DNA of 35,024 nucleotides from an uncultured Acidobacteriota bacterium (GCA_945787955.1 CALZKF010000007.1:12057-47080); one strand, 5' to 3'. Shown: positions 16,386 to 25,539, counted from the first letter of the stretch. Numbers and translations: made by a program. The notes: generated by a model from the letters alone, not told the origin.

Positions 16386-18296
16386 TCAGGCCGGCCGGAT
16401 GCGCACCGGTGTTTCGTAATACGCGGCGCCGCCGCCGGCGTCGGTCTCCCAGGCCGGGGTGATGGCGTTGGCCGACCTGCCCGACGACAACCAGCCGCAT
16501 TTGTCCACCAGAACCAGGCCGGGACGCTGGCGATCGTCGAACTTCAGCCGGACGCCGAGGGTTCCGATCTCCGATTCCACGACGGCGACATCGCCCTCGG
16601 CGAAACGTGCGGCCGAGTCCGGATGTACGGTGGCGACTATCGGACCTTGCGGCTCCTCCCCTTCCCACTGGGCGCACTGGGCCTTGCGTGTAGACAGCGC
16701 CATGAGTTGCAGGGGGAAATCCGGCGGCGGCTCGGGGATCGCCAGGTCCGGGTCGTGGAGCAGGTTGACCTTCCCGGAAGCGGTGGGGAACTTCCTGTCA
16801 TGGAAAAGCACCCGGGGGGCGGCCGGGTTCCTGACGGCGCCGGCCGGAAGTGCATCCAGGGTATCCTTGCTCAGCATCCGCTCCTTCCAGGCCCGGACCG
16901 GTTCCTGGAACTCCCCGTTCAGTCCGACCCTGGGAGCCAGAGCCTGGACGATTCCATAGTCGGTTTTGACTTCTCCGGGAGCATCCGCCACCGGCGTCAC
17001 CTCCGCCAGCCAGTGATGGCCATAAGCCCCGATCAGGTCGTCGTCCTCCAGCATGGTGGTCACCGGCAGGACGATATCGGCGCAGCGGGCGGTATCGGTC
17101 AGGAAGGAATCGACCACAACGGTCAGGTCCCGGGTTCGCAGCGCCTCCCCCGTAGCATGGGAATCGGGCAGTGTCGCCACCGGGTTGCCGCAGGTCACCC
17201 AGACCATCCTGACCTGCGGCTCGGCGCTCAGTATCGACCTTCCCAGGCTGTGCTCCGGGATCAGCCGGGGCGCCGCCGCCTTCCCTTTCTGGAAGGAGGT
17301 ATCGAACGCCGCCCTGCGCTGAAAGTAGAACGACGCGCCGCCGCCGGGAACCCCGATGTTTCCGGATACGGCCGCCAGTGCATCCACCGCCCGGACGATG
17401 GTGGAGCCGTTGCGCCTGCGCTGCATCCCCCAGCCGATCTGGATCGCCGAGGGGCCGTCGGCATACATCTCAGCAAACGCCTCCAGACCGTTCACCGGCA
17501 CATCGGCCATGGCGGCCCATTCCGGCAGGGTCCGGGAATGCACCAGCCGTTGGTACTCAGGCAGATGGTCGCAGTATTCACCCGCCGCCGGATCGATACC
17601 GACGTTATTGAAGAGCCGGTAAGCCACACCCAGAGCCAGGGCCAGATCGCCACCGGTTCTCGGCTGGAGCACCAGGTCGGCCAGGTCGGCCCCCTTGTGG
17701 CGCACCGGATCGATGCTGACGATCCGTGCGCCTCGTTCCTTCGCTTCCTTCAGGACCGGCAACAGGTGGACGTTGCTGACGTACGGGTTCTTGCCCCACA
17801 GCACGATGGTCCGGCTGTTGAGCAGATCGGACAAATCGTTGCTGTCGGACAGGCCGAAATCGGTCTCCTGGGCAGCCTCCCCGGCGCCGCTGCAGATGTC
17901 CCCCCCTTTGACCGCCGTGGGGCCGAACCGTTCGAAAAAAGTGTCGGTGACGTGTTTCATCAAGCCGAGGGAGCCTCCTGAGCGGTAGTGCAGGATCGCG
18001 GCAGGGCCGGACTCGTCCCGAACGGTCAGCATGGTCGAGGCGATGCGGTCCAGGACCTCGTCCCAGGAAGCTATGCGGAAACTGTCGCCTTCGCGGATCA
18101 GCGGCGCAGTCAACCTGTCGGGGTGGTACTGGCGCTTCAGGAACCGGTTGGTGCGGTAGCAGAGAAACCCCCGGGTCACCGGATGGTCAGGATCGCCTTT
18201 CAGTTCCACCACCCGGCCGTCTTCCACCGCGGCGATCATGCCGCAAGCGTCGGGACAGTCCCGGTTGCAGGCGGTTTTGATTTCTTTGGTGCTCAC
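16386..18296 (-). CDS. Molybdopterin-dependent oxidoreductase (DMSO reductase/formate dehydrogenase-like superfamily)
   Basis: N-terminal 4Fe-4S site (CNRDCPDACGM...GFLCYRTNRF), molybdopterin-binding segments (GGDICSGAGEAAQ, LWGKNPYVSN, VTCGNPVATLPDS) and C-terminal molydop-binding domain. GTG start at 18296. Confidence 0.9.
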   Translation of the reverse strand: MSTKEIKTACNRDCPDACGMIAAVEDGRVVELKGDPDHPVTRGFLCYRTNRFLKRQYHPDRLTAPLIREGDSFRIASWDEVLDRIASTMLTVRDESGPAAILHYRSGGSLGLMKHVTDTFFERFGPTAVKGGDICSGAGEAAQETDFGLSDSNDLSDLLNSRTIVLWGKNPYVSNVHLLPVLKEAKERGARIVSIDPVRHKGADLADLVLQPRTGGDLALALGVAYRLFNNVGIDPAAGEYCDHLPEYQRLVHSRTLPEWAAMADVPVNGLEAFAEMYADGPSAIQIGWGMQRRRNGSTIVRAVDALAAVSGNIGVPGGGASFYFQRRAAFDTSFQKGKAAAPRLIPEHSLGRSILSAEPQVRMVWVTCGNPVATLPDSHATGEALRTRDLTVVVDSFLTDTARCADIVLPVTTMLEDDDLIGAYGHHWLAEVTPVADAPGEVKTDYGIVQALAPRVGLNGEFQEPVRAWKERMLSKDTLDALPAGAVRNPAAPRVLFHDRKFPTASGKVNLLHDPDLAIPEPPPDFPLQLMALSTRKAQCAQWEGEEPQGPIVATVHPDSAARFAEGDVAVVESEIGTLGVRLKFDDRQRPGLVLVDKCGWLSSGRSANAITPAWETDAGGGAAYYETPVRIRPA

Positions 18297-18640
18297 TATG
18301 AGTTGTCTTCGAGGATCTTCATCAGCGGTGCAACAATCAGGGGAGGATCCTCCTGGACCGTTTTCCAGACGATGCTGTAATCAACCAAGAAATAGCCATG
18401 TGACAGGAAATTCCGCATGGCACGCATTTCATTCCATGGAAGCGAGGGATACTCCTTGCGAGTCTCCTCTGGAATGTGGCGGGAAGCTTCGCCGATAATT
18501 TCCAGGTTTCGGAGCACCGCATCAATAGTCAGCTGGTCGTTTGCAAACGTCTCATAATCCAGCTTCTCGACATAGGTCCGGATGCGCTCAACCGCCTGCA
18601 GCGTGTCCTCGATCCGAAGGAGCCAGGACCTACGCGGCAC
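18296..18640 (-). CDS. HepT-like HEPN ribonuclease toxin
   Basis: HEPN motif RNFLSHGYF (R-X4-H-X-Y) in a DUF86-like 114-aa protein adjacent to an MNT antitoxin. Confidence 0.9.
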   Translation of the reverse strand: MPRRSWLLRIEDTLQAVERIRTYVEKLDYETFANDQLTIDAVLRNLEIIGEASRHIPEETRKEYPSLPWNEMRAMRNFLSHGYFLVDYSIVWKTVQEDPPLIVAPLMKILEDNS

Positions 18641-18920
18641 GGACAGCCTCGCGGCGGATCGTGTCCCGCATGGACTCCCGGAGAGCCGCCGGTGTCACTA
18701 GATCAACTCGCGTACCCAGGAGTTCCTCCAGAAAGTCTCTCAGCCGTGCAAATTCGAAAAGTCCTACCGGCTCAGAAAACTTTACAAGAAGATCGACATC
18801 GCTGTCTTTCCCGGCGTCACCCCGAGCCACGGATCCGAATATCGACAGGGAATCGACATGGAACTCGCGAAGAGCCTCTCTCCGGGTGCCAAGCTTTCCT
18901 TTTACTTCACTCAGCGTCAT
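18630..18920 (-). CDS. MntA-like minimal nucleotidyltransferase antitoxin
   Basis: GSVARGDAGKDSDVDLLVKF (GSx10DxD motif). Overlaps the HEPN gene by 11 bp. Confidence 0.9.
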   Translation of the reverse strand: MTLSEVKGKLGTRREALREFHVDSLSIFGSVARGDAGKDSDVDLLVKFSEPVGLFEFARLRDFLEELLGTRVDLVTPAALRESMRDTIRREAVRAA

Positions 18921-19046
18921 GATGGGAGTTCCTTATTTAAGCTCAAGGTTATTTTATACGACAAGACCGGCATTCGTGCAGTGTCTTGATCTTATGTCGA
19001 TATTTCCCTTTTTCATCAACAGCTCCTTCATGTGCATAATACCGCC

Positions 19047-20318
19047 ATGAACTGGATGAACCTTGGGTCCCTGGCAGGTTGGTGCACAATGGCCGTTCTG
19101 GCATGGCTGATCGGCGGCTGCCGCCGGCCGGTGCCGTGGCGGACGGTTCGGGGTGGGACGGCGCTGGTCTTCGGTCTGGGGGGACTGGTGTTCCTGTTCC
19201 CTCCGACCCGCACGGTTTTATTGTGGGTCAACGACGGCGTGATGGCCGCTCTCCAGGCCGGACTGGCCGGATCTTTGTTCGTGTTCGGCCCTTTGGCGGC
19301 GGGGCCGGGCCAAAGCACCGCCGCCGGTGAGCCGTCGGTCGGCTTCGTCCTGGCCACCCAGGCGCTGCCGGCGGTGATCTTCTTCGCCGCCTTGATGGCG
19401 CTGCTGTACCACCTGCGGGTGGTGCAGCCGGTGATCCGGCTGTTCGCCCTCCTGTTTCGGAAAACCCTGGGACTGTCCGGCGTGGAGGCGCTGGCCGGTT
19501 CGTCCAACATCTTCGTCGGCGTCGAATCGGCCGCCACGGTCAGGCCGTATCTCGCCACCATGACCCGGTCCGAACTGCTGACCCTTCTGACCTGCGGCAT
19601 GTCCACGGTTGCATCGTCCACACTGGCGCTGTACGTCCTGTTCCTCAAGGATGCTTTTCCCCTGATAGCAGGTCATGTGGTTTCCGCTTCTGTACTCTCG
19701 ATCCCCACGGCGGCGATGGTCAGCAAACTGCTGCTGCCGGAGACCGCGACCGCCGGACACGGAGCCATTCCGAAGGAAGATGAATCCGCCCGGGCCGGCA
19801 ACCCGATATCCGCCCTGTCCGCCGGCGCCATGGACGGCCTCAAGCTGGCCGCCGGCATCGCCACCCTGCTCATTGCGGTGCTGGGACTGGCGGCCCTCGT
19901 CGATCTTCTGCTGGGACTGGTTGCCCTGGACCTGGGGACGCTGCTGTCCTGGCTGTTCACACCGCTGGCCTGGCTTCTGGGGATCGAAGCGGCAGACCTG
20001 CCCGAGGCTGCCCGGCTCCTGGGGGAGCGGGCGGTGATGACCGAAGTGGTGGCCTACCGCAACCTGGGACATCTGGCTGAAGCCGGCACGCTGGCGCCGC
20101 GAACGATCCTGGTGCTGTCCTACGCCCTGTGCGGTTTCGCGCATCTGGCCTCGGTAGGGATATTCATCGGAGGAATTTCCGCCCTGGCGCCGGAGCGGCG
20201 CGAGGACCTGGCCGCCCTGGCCTGGCGCGCGCTGGCAGGGGCCACCCTGGCTACCCTGATGACCGGCGCCCTGGCCGGAGTGTTCTACTACGGGCAGAAA
20301 GGAATCCTGGGACTCTAA
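19047..20318 (+). CDS. Concentrative nucleoside transporter (CNT/NupC family)
   Basis: Highly hydrophobic. SSNIFVGVESAATVRPYLATMTRSELLTLLTCGMSTVASSTLALYV matches the CNT core. ATG at 19047 used. Confidence 0.85.
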   Translation: MNWMNLGSLAGWCTMAVLAWLIGGCRRPVPWRTVRGGTALVFGLGGLVFLFPPTRTVLLWVNDGVMAALQAGLAGSLFVFGPLAAGPGQSTAAGEPSVGFVLATQALPAVIFFAALMALLYHLRVVQPVIRLFALLFRKTLGLSGVEALAGSSNIFVGVESAATVRPYLATMTRSELLTLLTCGMSTVASSTLALYVLFLKDAFPLIAGHVVSASVLSIPTAAMVSKLLLPETATAGHGAIPKEDESARAGNPISALSAGAMDGLKLAAGIATLLIAVLGLAALVDLLLGLVALDLGTLLSWLFTPLAWLLGIEAADLPEAARLLGERAVMTEVVAYRNLGHLAEAGTLAPRTILVLSYALCGFAHLASVGIFIGGISALAPERREDLAALAWRALAGATLATLMTGALAGVFYYGQKGILGL

Positions 20319-21091
20319 CGATTGTTCCAGTTCGGTTTGCGCTTCTCCATGAAGGCGTTGAGCCCTTCTTGAGCGTCTTCGGTCTGCATCAGCTCCTTGA
20401 TGTACTGCTTCTCGACCTTCGCCAGTTCCTTGCGAAATCGTTTGGCGTATCCGGTGCGCACCGCCCGGACGGCGTGGCGCAGCGACGATGCCGACTTCGG
20501 CAGGAGGTGCTCCTGGATGTACACCAGTGCAGAGGTCCACGGGTCGTCGGACAGGTCGTCCACCAGGCCGATGCGGTGGGCCGTTTCGGCGTCGATACTG
20601 CGGCCGCTGATACACAGGTCCTCGGCCCAGCCCCGGCCGACCCTTTCGGTCAGCGCCACGGAGGCGACCGGCGGGATCACGCCCAGGACGATCTCCGGCT
20701 GGCCAAGACTCGCGTCCGGTGACGCGAAAATGCGGTGGCAGACCATGGCCAGTTCCAGACCACCACCGAGACACTGGCCCCGAACCACCGCCAGCAGAGG
20801 GACGTGGCAGTTCAGGATCTTGTAAAACATGCCGTGGAAGCCGTGGAGCATCGCCACGTATTTTCCAGGCAGATGCTCCGGCACCGAGGCGCCGAAGGAG
20901 AAATGCGGCCCCTCACCTTCCACCACCATCGCCTTGAGCTCCGGTGTGCCCGCCGCCTCTTCGAACAGCCGGGTCAACTCGGCGCACTTCGCGCCGTCCA
21001 GGATATTCGCCTTCGGCGTATTCAGCCGGATCCTCCAGACCTGACCGTCTTCCAGTTGCTCAACCTTGATGATGTCGCTGTTCGCACTCAT
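20315..21091 (-). CDS. Enoyl-CoA hydratase family protein, cyclohexa-1,5-dienecarbonyl-CoA hydratase-like
   Basis: Crotonase fold with HFSFGASVPEHLPGKYVAMLHGFHGMFYKIL and VRGQCLGGGLELAMVCHRIFASPDASLGQPEIVLGVIPPVAS. Confidence 0.75.
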   Translation of the reverse strand: MSANSDIIKVEQLEDGQVWRIRLNTPKANILDGAKCAELTRLFEEAAGTPELKAMVVEGEGPHFSFGASVPEHLPGKYVAMLHGFHGMFYKILNCHVPLLAVVRGQCLGGGLELAMVCHRIFASPDASLGQPEIVLGVIPPVASVALTERVGRGWAEDLCISGRSIDAETAHRIGLVDDLSDDPWTSALVYIQEHLLPKSASSLRHAVRAVRTGYAKRFRKELAKVEKQYIKELMQTEDAQEGLNAFMEKRKPNWNNR

Positions 21092-21103
21092 GACGCCACC
21101 CCC

Positions 21104-22528
21104 CTATGCCATCCGGATCCACTTGATCAACGTTTTGAAGTTCGGCGGTTTGCCGTACATCAGGAGGCCGATGCGGAACACCTTGGCGGCTACCCTGAGA
21201 GCGACATAAACGCCTGCAATACCTATCAGAATCGACAGCCAGACCTGCCAGACCGGCGGCGGCGTGGACGAGGTCAACCTCAGGATCATGACGAACGGGT
21301 TGATCGGCGGCATGAAGCTCAGAACAACTGCGTAGGTGGCGTTCGGATCCCGGGAGATCGGCATCCAGAGCATGTACGGGATCATGATGGTAATGATTAC
21401 CGGCATCATAAGAGTCTGGGCCTCTCGGACCTCGTTCACCGCGGCGCCGATCGCCGCCATCCCGGAGGCGATCATGAAATACGCGATAAGGAAGAACAAC
21501 ATGGCATAGGCCAGGGTGGAGATCTCCACCAGGCCGAACAGGCTTGAGACCATCAGACCAACGATCCCCACACCGCCGTACAGCAGCATGATCAACAGCC
21601 CGACCCCAAGCTGTCCGATGATCTTCCCGGTCATCAGCTCCATGGGAGAAACCGCCGACAACAGCATTTCCACCACTCTGCTTGATTTCTCCTCGATGGT
21701 GTTGGTCATGAGTTGCTGCCCGCTGGTCATCACCGACATCATCAGTAGTGCCATGAACGCCACCGGCACCAGGAACCGAATGATTTCATCCTTCTTGGAG
21801 GCTTTCTTCTCACCGGCTTCGCCCACCGTCATGGTTGTTTTGGGCCTCACCGAGGTGATCCGGCCGATGTCTCCCCGGTCCAGGCCCCGGGCCTGCACTC
21901 GGGCTTCCACGATCGCCTCCCGCATCCCGCCTCGGATCTCATCCACGATGCGGTCGTCCAGTTTGTCGGCGGTGTACAGATCGTAGCTGCCGTAAGCCGG
22001 GTCGCCGGTCTCCGGGTCTTCCTTCGGGGTGACGGCGTGATCTTCCACCACTACAAGGGCCAATCTGCCGCCGGCCTCGCTTTCCTCCATCTTGAAATCA
22101 CGGATCGGCAGCTTCTCTGCCTCGACATCCGCCCCGCTACCCACATCAAGCACACCCAGTTGGGGGACCTTCCCCAGAATCAGGTCGAGGGTTTGCTGCT
22201 GCTGCTCGGCCATGCGCTCCCCGCCGATCTGCCTGACCGCTTCCGGCATTGCCTCATCGGTAGCGGCGGTCAGATCGCCTCGCCGTTTCGCGATCGCCTC
22301 AGGCCGGAGGTAACTCAGCAAGGCCGGGGCGATCTCACCGGTGGAGTCGACGATCGCGACCTCACCGACCACTCGCGGCGCCTTCTCCGCGCTCCGGATC
22401 AGTTTCGGGAACACCATCACCAGGAACAGGATCATCAATGGCAGGATCAGAAGGCCGATAAGAAATCCTTTGGTGAGAACCGTCGTCTTGAACTCGCGTG
22501 CTGCGATATAGAGGGTCTTCTTCATCAT
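21104..22528 (-). CDS. ABC transporter permease (NatB-like, ABC-2 type)
   Basis: N-terminal TM (LYIAAREFKTTVLTKGFLIGLLILPLMI) and TMTNTIEEKSSRVVEMLLSAVSPMELMTGKIIGQLGVGL-like segment. Adjacent to its ATPase by ATGA overlap. Confidence 0.9.
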   Translation of the reverse strand: MMKKTLYIAAREFKTTVLTKGFLIGLLILPLMILFLVMVFPKLIRSAEKAPRVVGEVAIVDSTGEIAPALLSYLRPEAIAKRRGDLTAATDEAMPEAVRQIGGERMAEQQQQTLDLILGKVPQLGVLDVGSGADVEAEKLPIRDFKMEESEAGGRLALVVVEDHAVTPKEDPETGDPAYGSYDLYTADKLDDRIVDEIRGGMREAIVEARVQARGLDRGDIGRITSVRPKTTMTVGEAGEKKASKKDEIIRFLVPVAFMALLMMSVMTSGQQLMTNTIEEKSSRVVEMLLSAVSPMELMTGKIIGQLGVGLLIMLLYGGVGIVGLMVSSLFGLVEISTLAYAMLFFLIAYFMIASGMAAIGAAVNEVREAQTLMMPVIITIMIPYMLWMPISRDPNATYAVVLSFMPPINPFVMILRLTSSTPPPVWQVWLSILIGIAGVYVALRVAAKVFRIGLLMYGKPPNFKTLIKWIRMA

Positions 22529-23502
22529 GCACCCCCTTCCGCGGCGCCGGCACGCACCGAGGCCCGCAACTGCTCCGCCGCCTCGGCGTCCGCCGCATCT
22601 TCCTGGACGATGGCGATGAAGATGTCCTCCAGGCTGGGCCTGCGCAGTTCGATGCCCATGGCCGGCACCGCGGCTGCCAGGCGGGCGATCGCCTCCGATG
22701 GGTTCAAACCGTCGGTCAGGACGATCTCGAACGCTCCGTTCTCCCGGCGAACCTCCGTGACCCCCTGCACCGCCTGGAGCGCCGTTATGTCGATTGCGGA
22801 ATCCAGCGGCTCGAACCGGATCGACCGGGGATCGAATCGCCGCCGGACGTCGGCTAGTGAATCGTTCAAACGCATTCTCCCTTCATGGATCATGACAACG
22901 TGTTCGCAGATCTGCTCCGCCTGTGTCATGACATGGGTGGAGAAGATCACCGTGGCGCCTCGCCGATGTTCCTCGAGGACCAGATCCCGCAGGAGACGCA
23001 TGTTCACCGGGTCCAGGCCGGAGAACGGCTCGTCCAGGATCAGCAGATCCGGCTTGTGGATGACCGCGGCGATGAACTGGATCTTCTGCTGCATACCCTT
23101 GGACAGTTCCTCACACTTCTTCTGCTCCTCCTCGGCCAGGCCGACCTTTGCAAGCCAGCCTTTGACCCGGCCCCTGGCTTCAGAACCGTCCACACCCTTC
23201 AGGAGCGCCATGAACTGCAGGAACGCCCCGACCTTCATTTTTTTGTACACGCCACGTTCTTCCGGCAGGTACCCGATACGGTCCTTGGCATCCAGGGCGG
23301 AATCGTGGCCCAGGACCTGCACGTCTCCCTGATCGGAGAACAGGATCGACATGATCATCCGGATGGTGGTGGTTTTCCCCGCGCCGTTGGGGCCGATGAA
23401 CCCGTACAGACCACCCTTGGGCACGGTGAGATCCAGGTTGTCCACCGCCACCTTCTCACCGAAGGTCTTGCGCACCCCCCTCAGTTCAATCGCCGCCGCC
23501 AT
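22525..23502 (-). CDS. ABC transporter ATP-binding protein (NatA-like)
   Basis: GPNGAGKTTTIRMI, LSKGMQQKIQFIAAVIHKPDLLILDEPFSGLDPVN, C-terminal DUF4162-like region. ATG 23502 with AAAGGAG upstream preferred over ORF-track 23526. Confidence 0.92.
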   Translation of the reverse strand: MAAAIELRGVRKTFGEKVAVDNLDLTVPKGGLYGFIGPNGAGKTTTIRMIMSILFSDQGDVQVLGHDSALDAKDRIGYLPEERGVYKKMKVGAFLQFMALLKGVDGSEARGRVKGWLAKVGLAEEEQKKCEELSKGMQQKIQFIAAVIHKPDLLILDEPFSGLDPVNMRLLRDLVLEEHRRGATVIFSTHVMTQAEQICEHVVMIHEGRMRLNDSLADVRRRFDPRSIRFEPLDSAIDITALQAVQGVTEVRRENGAFEIVLTDGLNPSEAIARLAAAVPAMGIELRRPSLEDIFIAIVQEDAADAEAAEQLRASVRAGAAEGGA

Positions 23503-23515
23503 GCCGTCTCCTTTA

Positions 23516-23639
23516 AATGGGGACATTCCACATTTGATTTCAATTCTTTTACTTACGCGGGATCGTCATCCAGGTTTAAACAGGAACCAGGAATTTATTC
23601 AGGTTCAGGAATTGCAAGATAAAGTGGAATGTCCCCATT
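23516..23639. repeat. Inverted-repeat element with GGGGACATTCC ends (16-bp arms, 92-bp interior)
   Basis: AATGGGGACATTCCAC (23516-23531) and GTGGAATGTCCCCATT (23624-23639) are exact reverse complements. They share TGGGGACATTCC with the element at 9521-9578. Confidence 0.9.
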
Positions 23640-24921
23640 AAATGATGGTGTTGTCCGGGATGATCGCTCCCCGGCGAACCACAACCAGACCATCACGAAT
23701 CACCCAGCCGCCGCCTTCCGCCTCCTGGACGCCGTCCTTGTTGATCACCTGGACGTTGTTCCCGATCCGGCTGTTCTTGTCGATGATGGCGTTTTCAACA
23801 ACCGTGCCTGTGCCGATGCCGATCGGCGGCGCCCATTTGGGAATTTTCCCGCTCTGTAGCTGCAGGCCGCTGCCCATGATCAGCGCCCGTTTCACCTTGA
23901 CGCCATGCAGCCGCGTGCCGATACCCAGCACCGCCTCCTCCACGTGGCTGTCGGTGAGGATCGCTCCCTCCGCCAACATCGTCCGGGACAGGGTGCAGTT
24001 GTCCAGCCGGGAAGCGGGCAGGTACCGAGGCCTGGTGTAGAACGGCCAGTCCGGATCGTTGAACCGGAACGGCGGGTTCGGGATCACCATGTCCATATGC
24101 GCTTCAAAGAACGACCGGATCGTGCCGATGTCCCGCCAGTAATCATCGAAGAAGTACGACTGTACCCGGTGGGTCCCGACACAGGCGGGAATGATGTCCC
24201 GGCCGAAATCAGTCAGGTCACTGTCCAGACACTGCAGTAATGTCTTCTTGCGGAACAGGTAGATCCCCATGGAGGCGATGTACGGGCGTTCGGAGCCGAT
24301 CCCGCGCTTCTCCATCAGCTCCGGATCGACATCCATCCCTTGCCGGTCTTCAGGGGTCGCCGGCTTCTCGCGGAATTCCATAATCCTGCCGTCACCGTCC
24401 ACACGGACCGCGCCGAAATCGGCGATCTCGCTCTCCGAGCAAGGCAGGACGCCGATGGTGATGTCGGCTTCTTTATCCAGGTGCTCCCGTAGCATCAGGC
24501 GGTAGTCCATGCGGTACATGTGGTCGCCGGACAGGATCAGCACCAGATCGCCTGGAACCCCGGCGATCAACCGCAGGTTCTGCCGGATGGCGTCGGCGGT
24601 GCCCATGTACCAGGTCTGGTTGTCCGGGGTTTGCTGGGCGGCCAGTATCTGGACGTAACTCGGCGTGAACTGGTCAAACTTGTAGGTCAGGTTGATATGG
24701 CGGTGCAGCGACGTGGAGTTGAACTGGGTCAACACCAGGATCCGCCGCATCTCGGAGTGGATGGCGTTGCTGATGGGGATATCGATGAGACGGTACTTAC
24801 CGGCGATCGGCACGGCCGGTTTGCTGCGCTCGTCGGTCAGGGGAGACAGCCGGGATCCCTGTCCGCCTCCCAGCACAGCGACGATCACGTCCCGGGCACG
24901 GTCATTCAATTCCTTCATCAT
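23638..24921 (-). CDS. glgC: Glucose-1-phosphate adenylyltransferase
   Basis: VIVAVLGGGQGSRLSPLTDERSKPAVPIAGKYRLIDIPISNAIHS, WYMGTADAIRQN, LSGDHMYRMDY: GlgC signature segments. Confidence 0.95.
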   Translation of the reverse strand: MMKELNDRARDVIVAVLGGGQGSRLSPLTDERSKPAVPIAGKYRLIDIPISNAIHSEMRRILVLTQFNSTSLHRHINLTYKFDQFTPSYVQILAAQQTPDNQTWYMGTADAIRQNLRLIAGVPGDLVLILSGDHMYRMDYRLMLREHLDKEADITIGVLPCSESEIADFGAVRVDGDGRIMEFREKPATPEDRQGMDVDPELMEKRGIGSERPYIASMGIYLFRKKTLLQCLDSDLTDFGRDIIPACVGTHRVQSYFFDDYWRDIGTIRSFFEAHMDMVIPNPPFRFNDPDWPFYTRPRYLPASRLDNCTLSRTMLAEGAILTDSHVEEAVLGIGTRLHGVKVKRALIMGSGLQLQSGKIPKWAPPIGIGTGTVVENAIIDKNSRIGNNVQVINKDGVQEAEGGGWVIRDGLVVVRRGAIIPDNTII

Positions 24922-24942
24922 CCGCCTCCCATCCCGTTCGGC

Positions 24943-25539
24943 TCAAAGACTCATGGTGCCTGTGGACAACCACCGCCAGCACGGTGCGCACAACCGGATC
25001 TTTTTGGTATCGAGATCCTGGAGGTTTCTGGTGGACGCATTGCCGCAGCGCGGATCGCCGCAATCCGGCAGGCCGACCAGTTGCCCTGCGCACCGCAGGA
25101 TCTCCTTGGCAAGCCTGGCCTTCTGTTTGTCCGGATCCGATTTCCGCCGATAAAAAGCTTCCCGCATCCGTTTTACCGAAACCAGCCCGGCCTTTCCCGC
25201 CGCTCCGGTCAGGCTGAAGACGAACTCCGTGTCATGCGTGTACATGTCCACGTCGGTGACCAGGACCAGGCAGGCCCTGCCCGCCCCTTCGACGCCTGAA
25301 TCGTCAACACCGATGTCCGATACTTTGCCCGCCCGCCCGCCGGCCAGGCTCAGCGAGGTCAGCAGTACAGCCGCCTTGTGTTGCCCCCGGGCAACATCCT
25401 CGGACCCACGTGGAAGGGGCACCACCTCCCGGAACTCCACCGGGCCTTTCAGCGCCTTGGCCACCAGGTGCAAGGCTGCTGCCACATCGGCCGGATCGAT
25501 CCGGCCCGCCGGCGCCACCGCAAGTTGGATTACCGCCAT
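24943..25539 (-). CDS. Archaemetzincin-like protein with degenerate zinc-binding motif
   Basis: CLVLVTDVDMYTHDTEFVFSLTGAAGKAGLVSVKRMREAFY resembles the archaemetzincin core. AKEILRCAGQLVGLPDCGDPRC...LCAPC aligns with KExxHELGHxxGLxHC..xxC...FCxxC. ATG at 25539 with GGGAGG upstream. Confidence 0.7.
   Translation of the reverse strand: MAVIQLAVAPAGRIDPADVAAALHLVAKALKGPVEFREVVPLPRGSEDVARGQHKAAVLLTSLSLAGGRAGKVSDIGVDDSGVEGAGRACLVLVTDVDMYTHDTEFVFSLTGAAGKAGLVSVKRMREAFYRRKSDPDKQKARLAKEILRCAGQLVGLPDCGDPRCGNASTRNLQDLDTKKIRLCAPCWRWLSTGTMSL

Noticed and set aside
16368-17981. 537-aa plus-strand ORF
   Set aside because: Antisense to the molybdopterin oxidoreductase, which has clear conserved motifs; translation looks like an out-of-frame artefact.
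19218-20774. 518-aa minus-strand ORF spanning the CNT transporter
   Set aside because: Q/G/R-rich low-complexity translation antisense to a clear membrane transporter and overlapping the hydratase in another frame.
22037-23332. 431-aa plus-strand ORF antisense to NatA/NatB genes
   Set aside because: Ser/Arg-rich artefact composition, no motifs; the opposite strand encodes clear ABC proteins.
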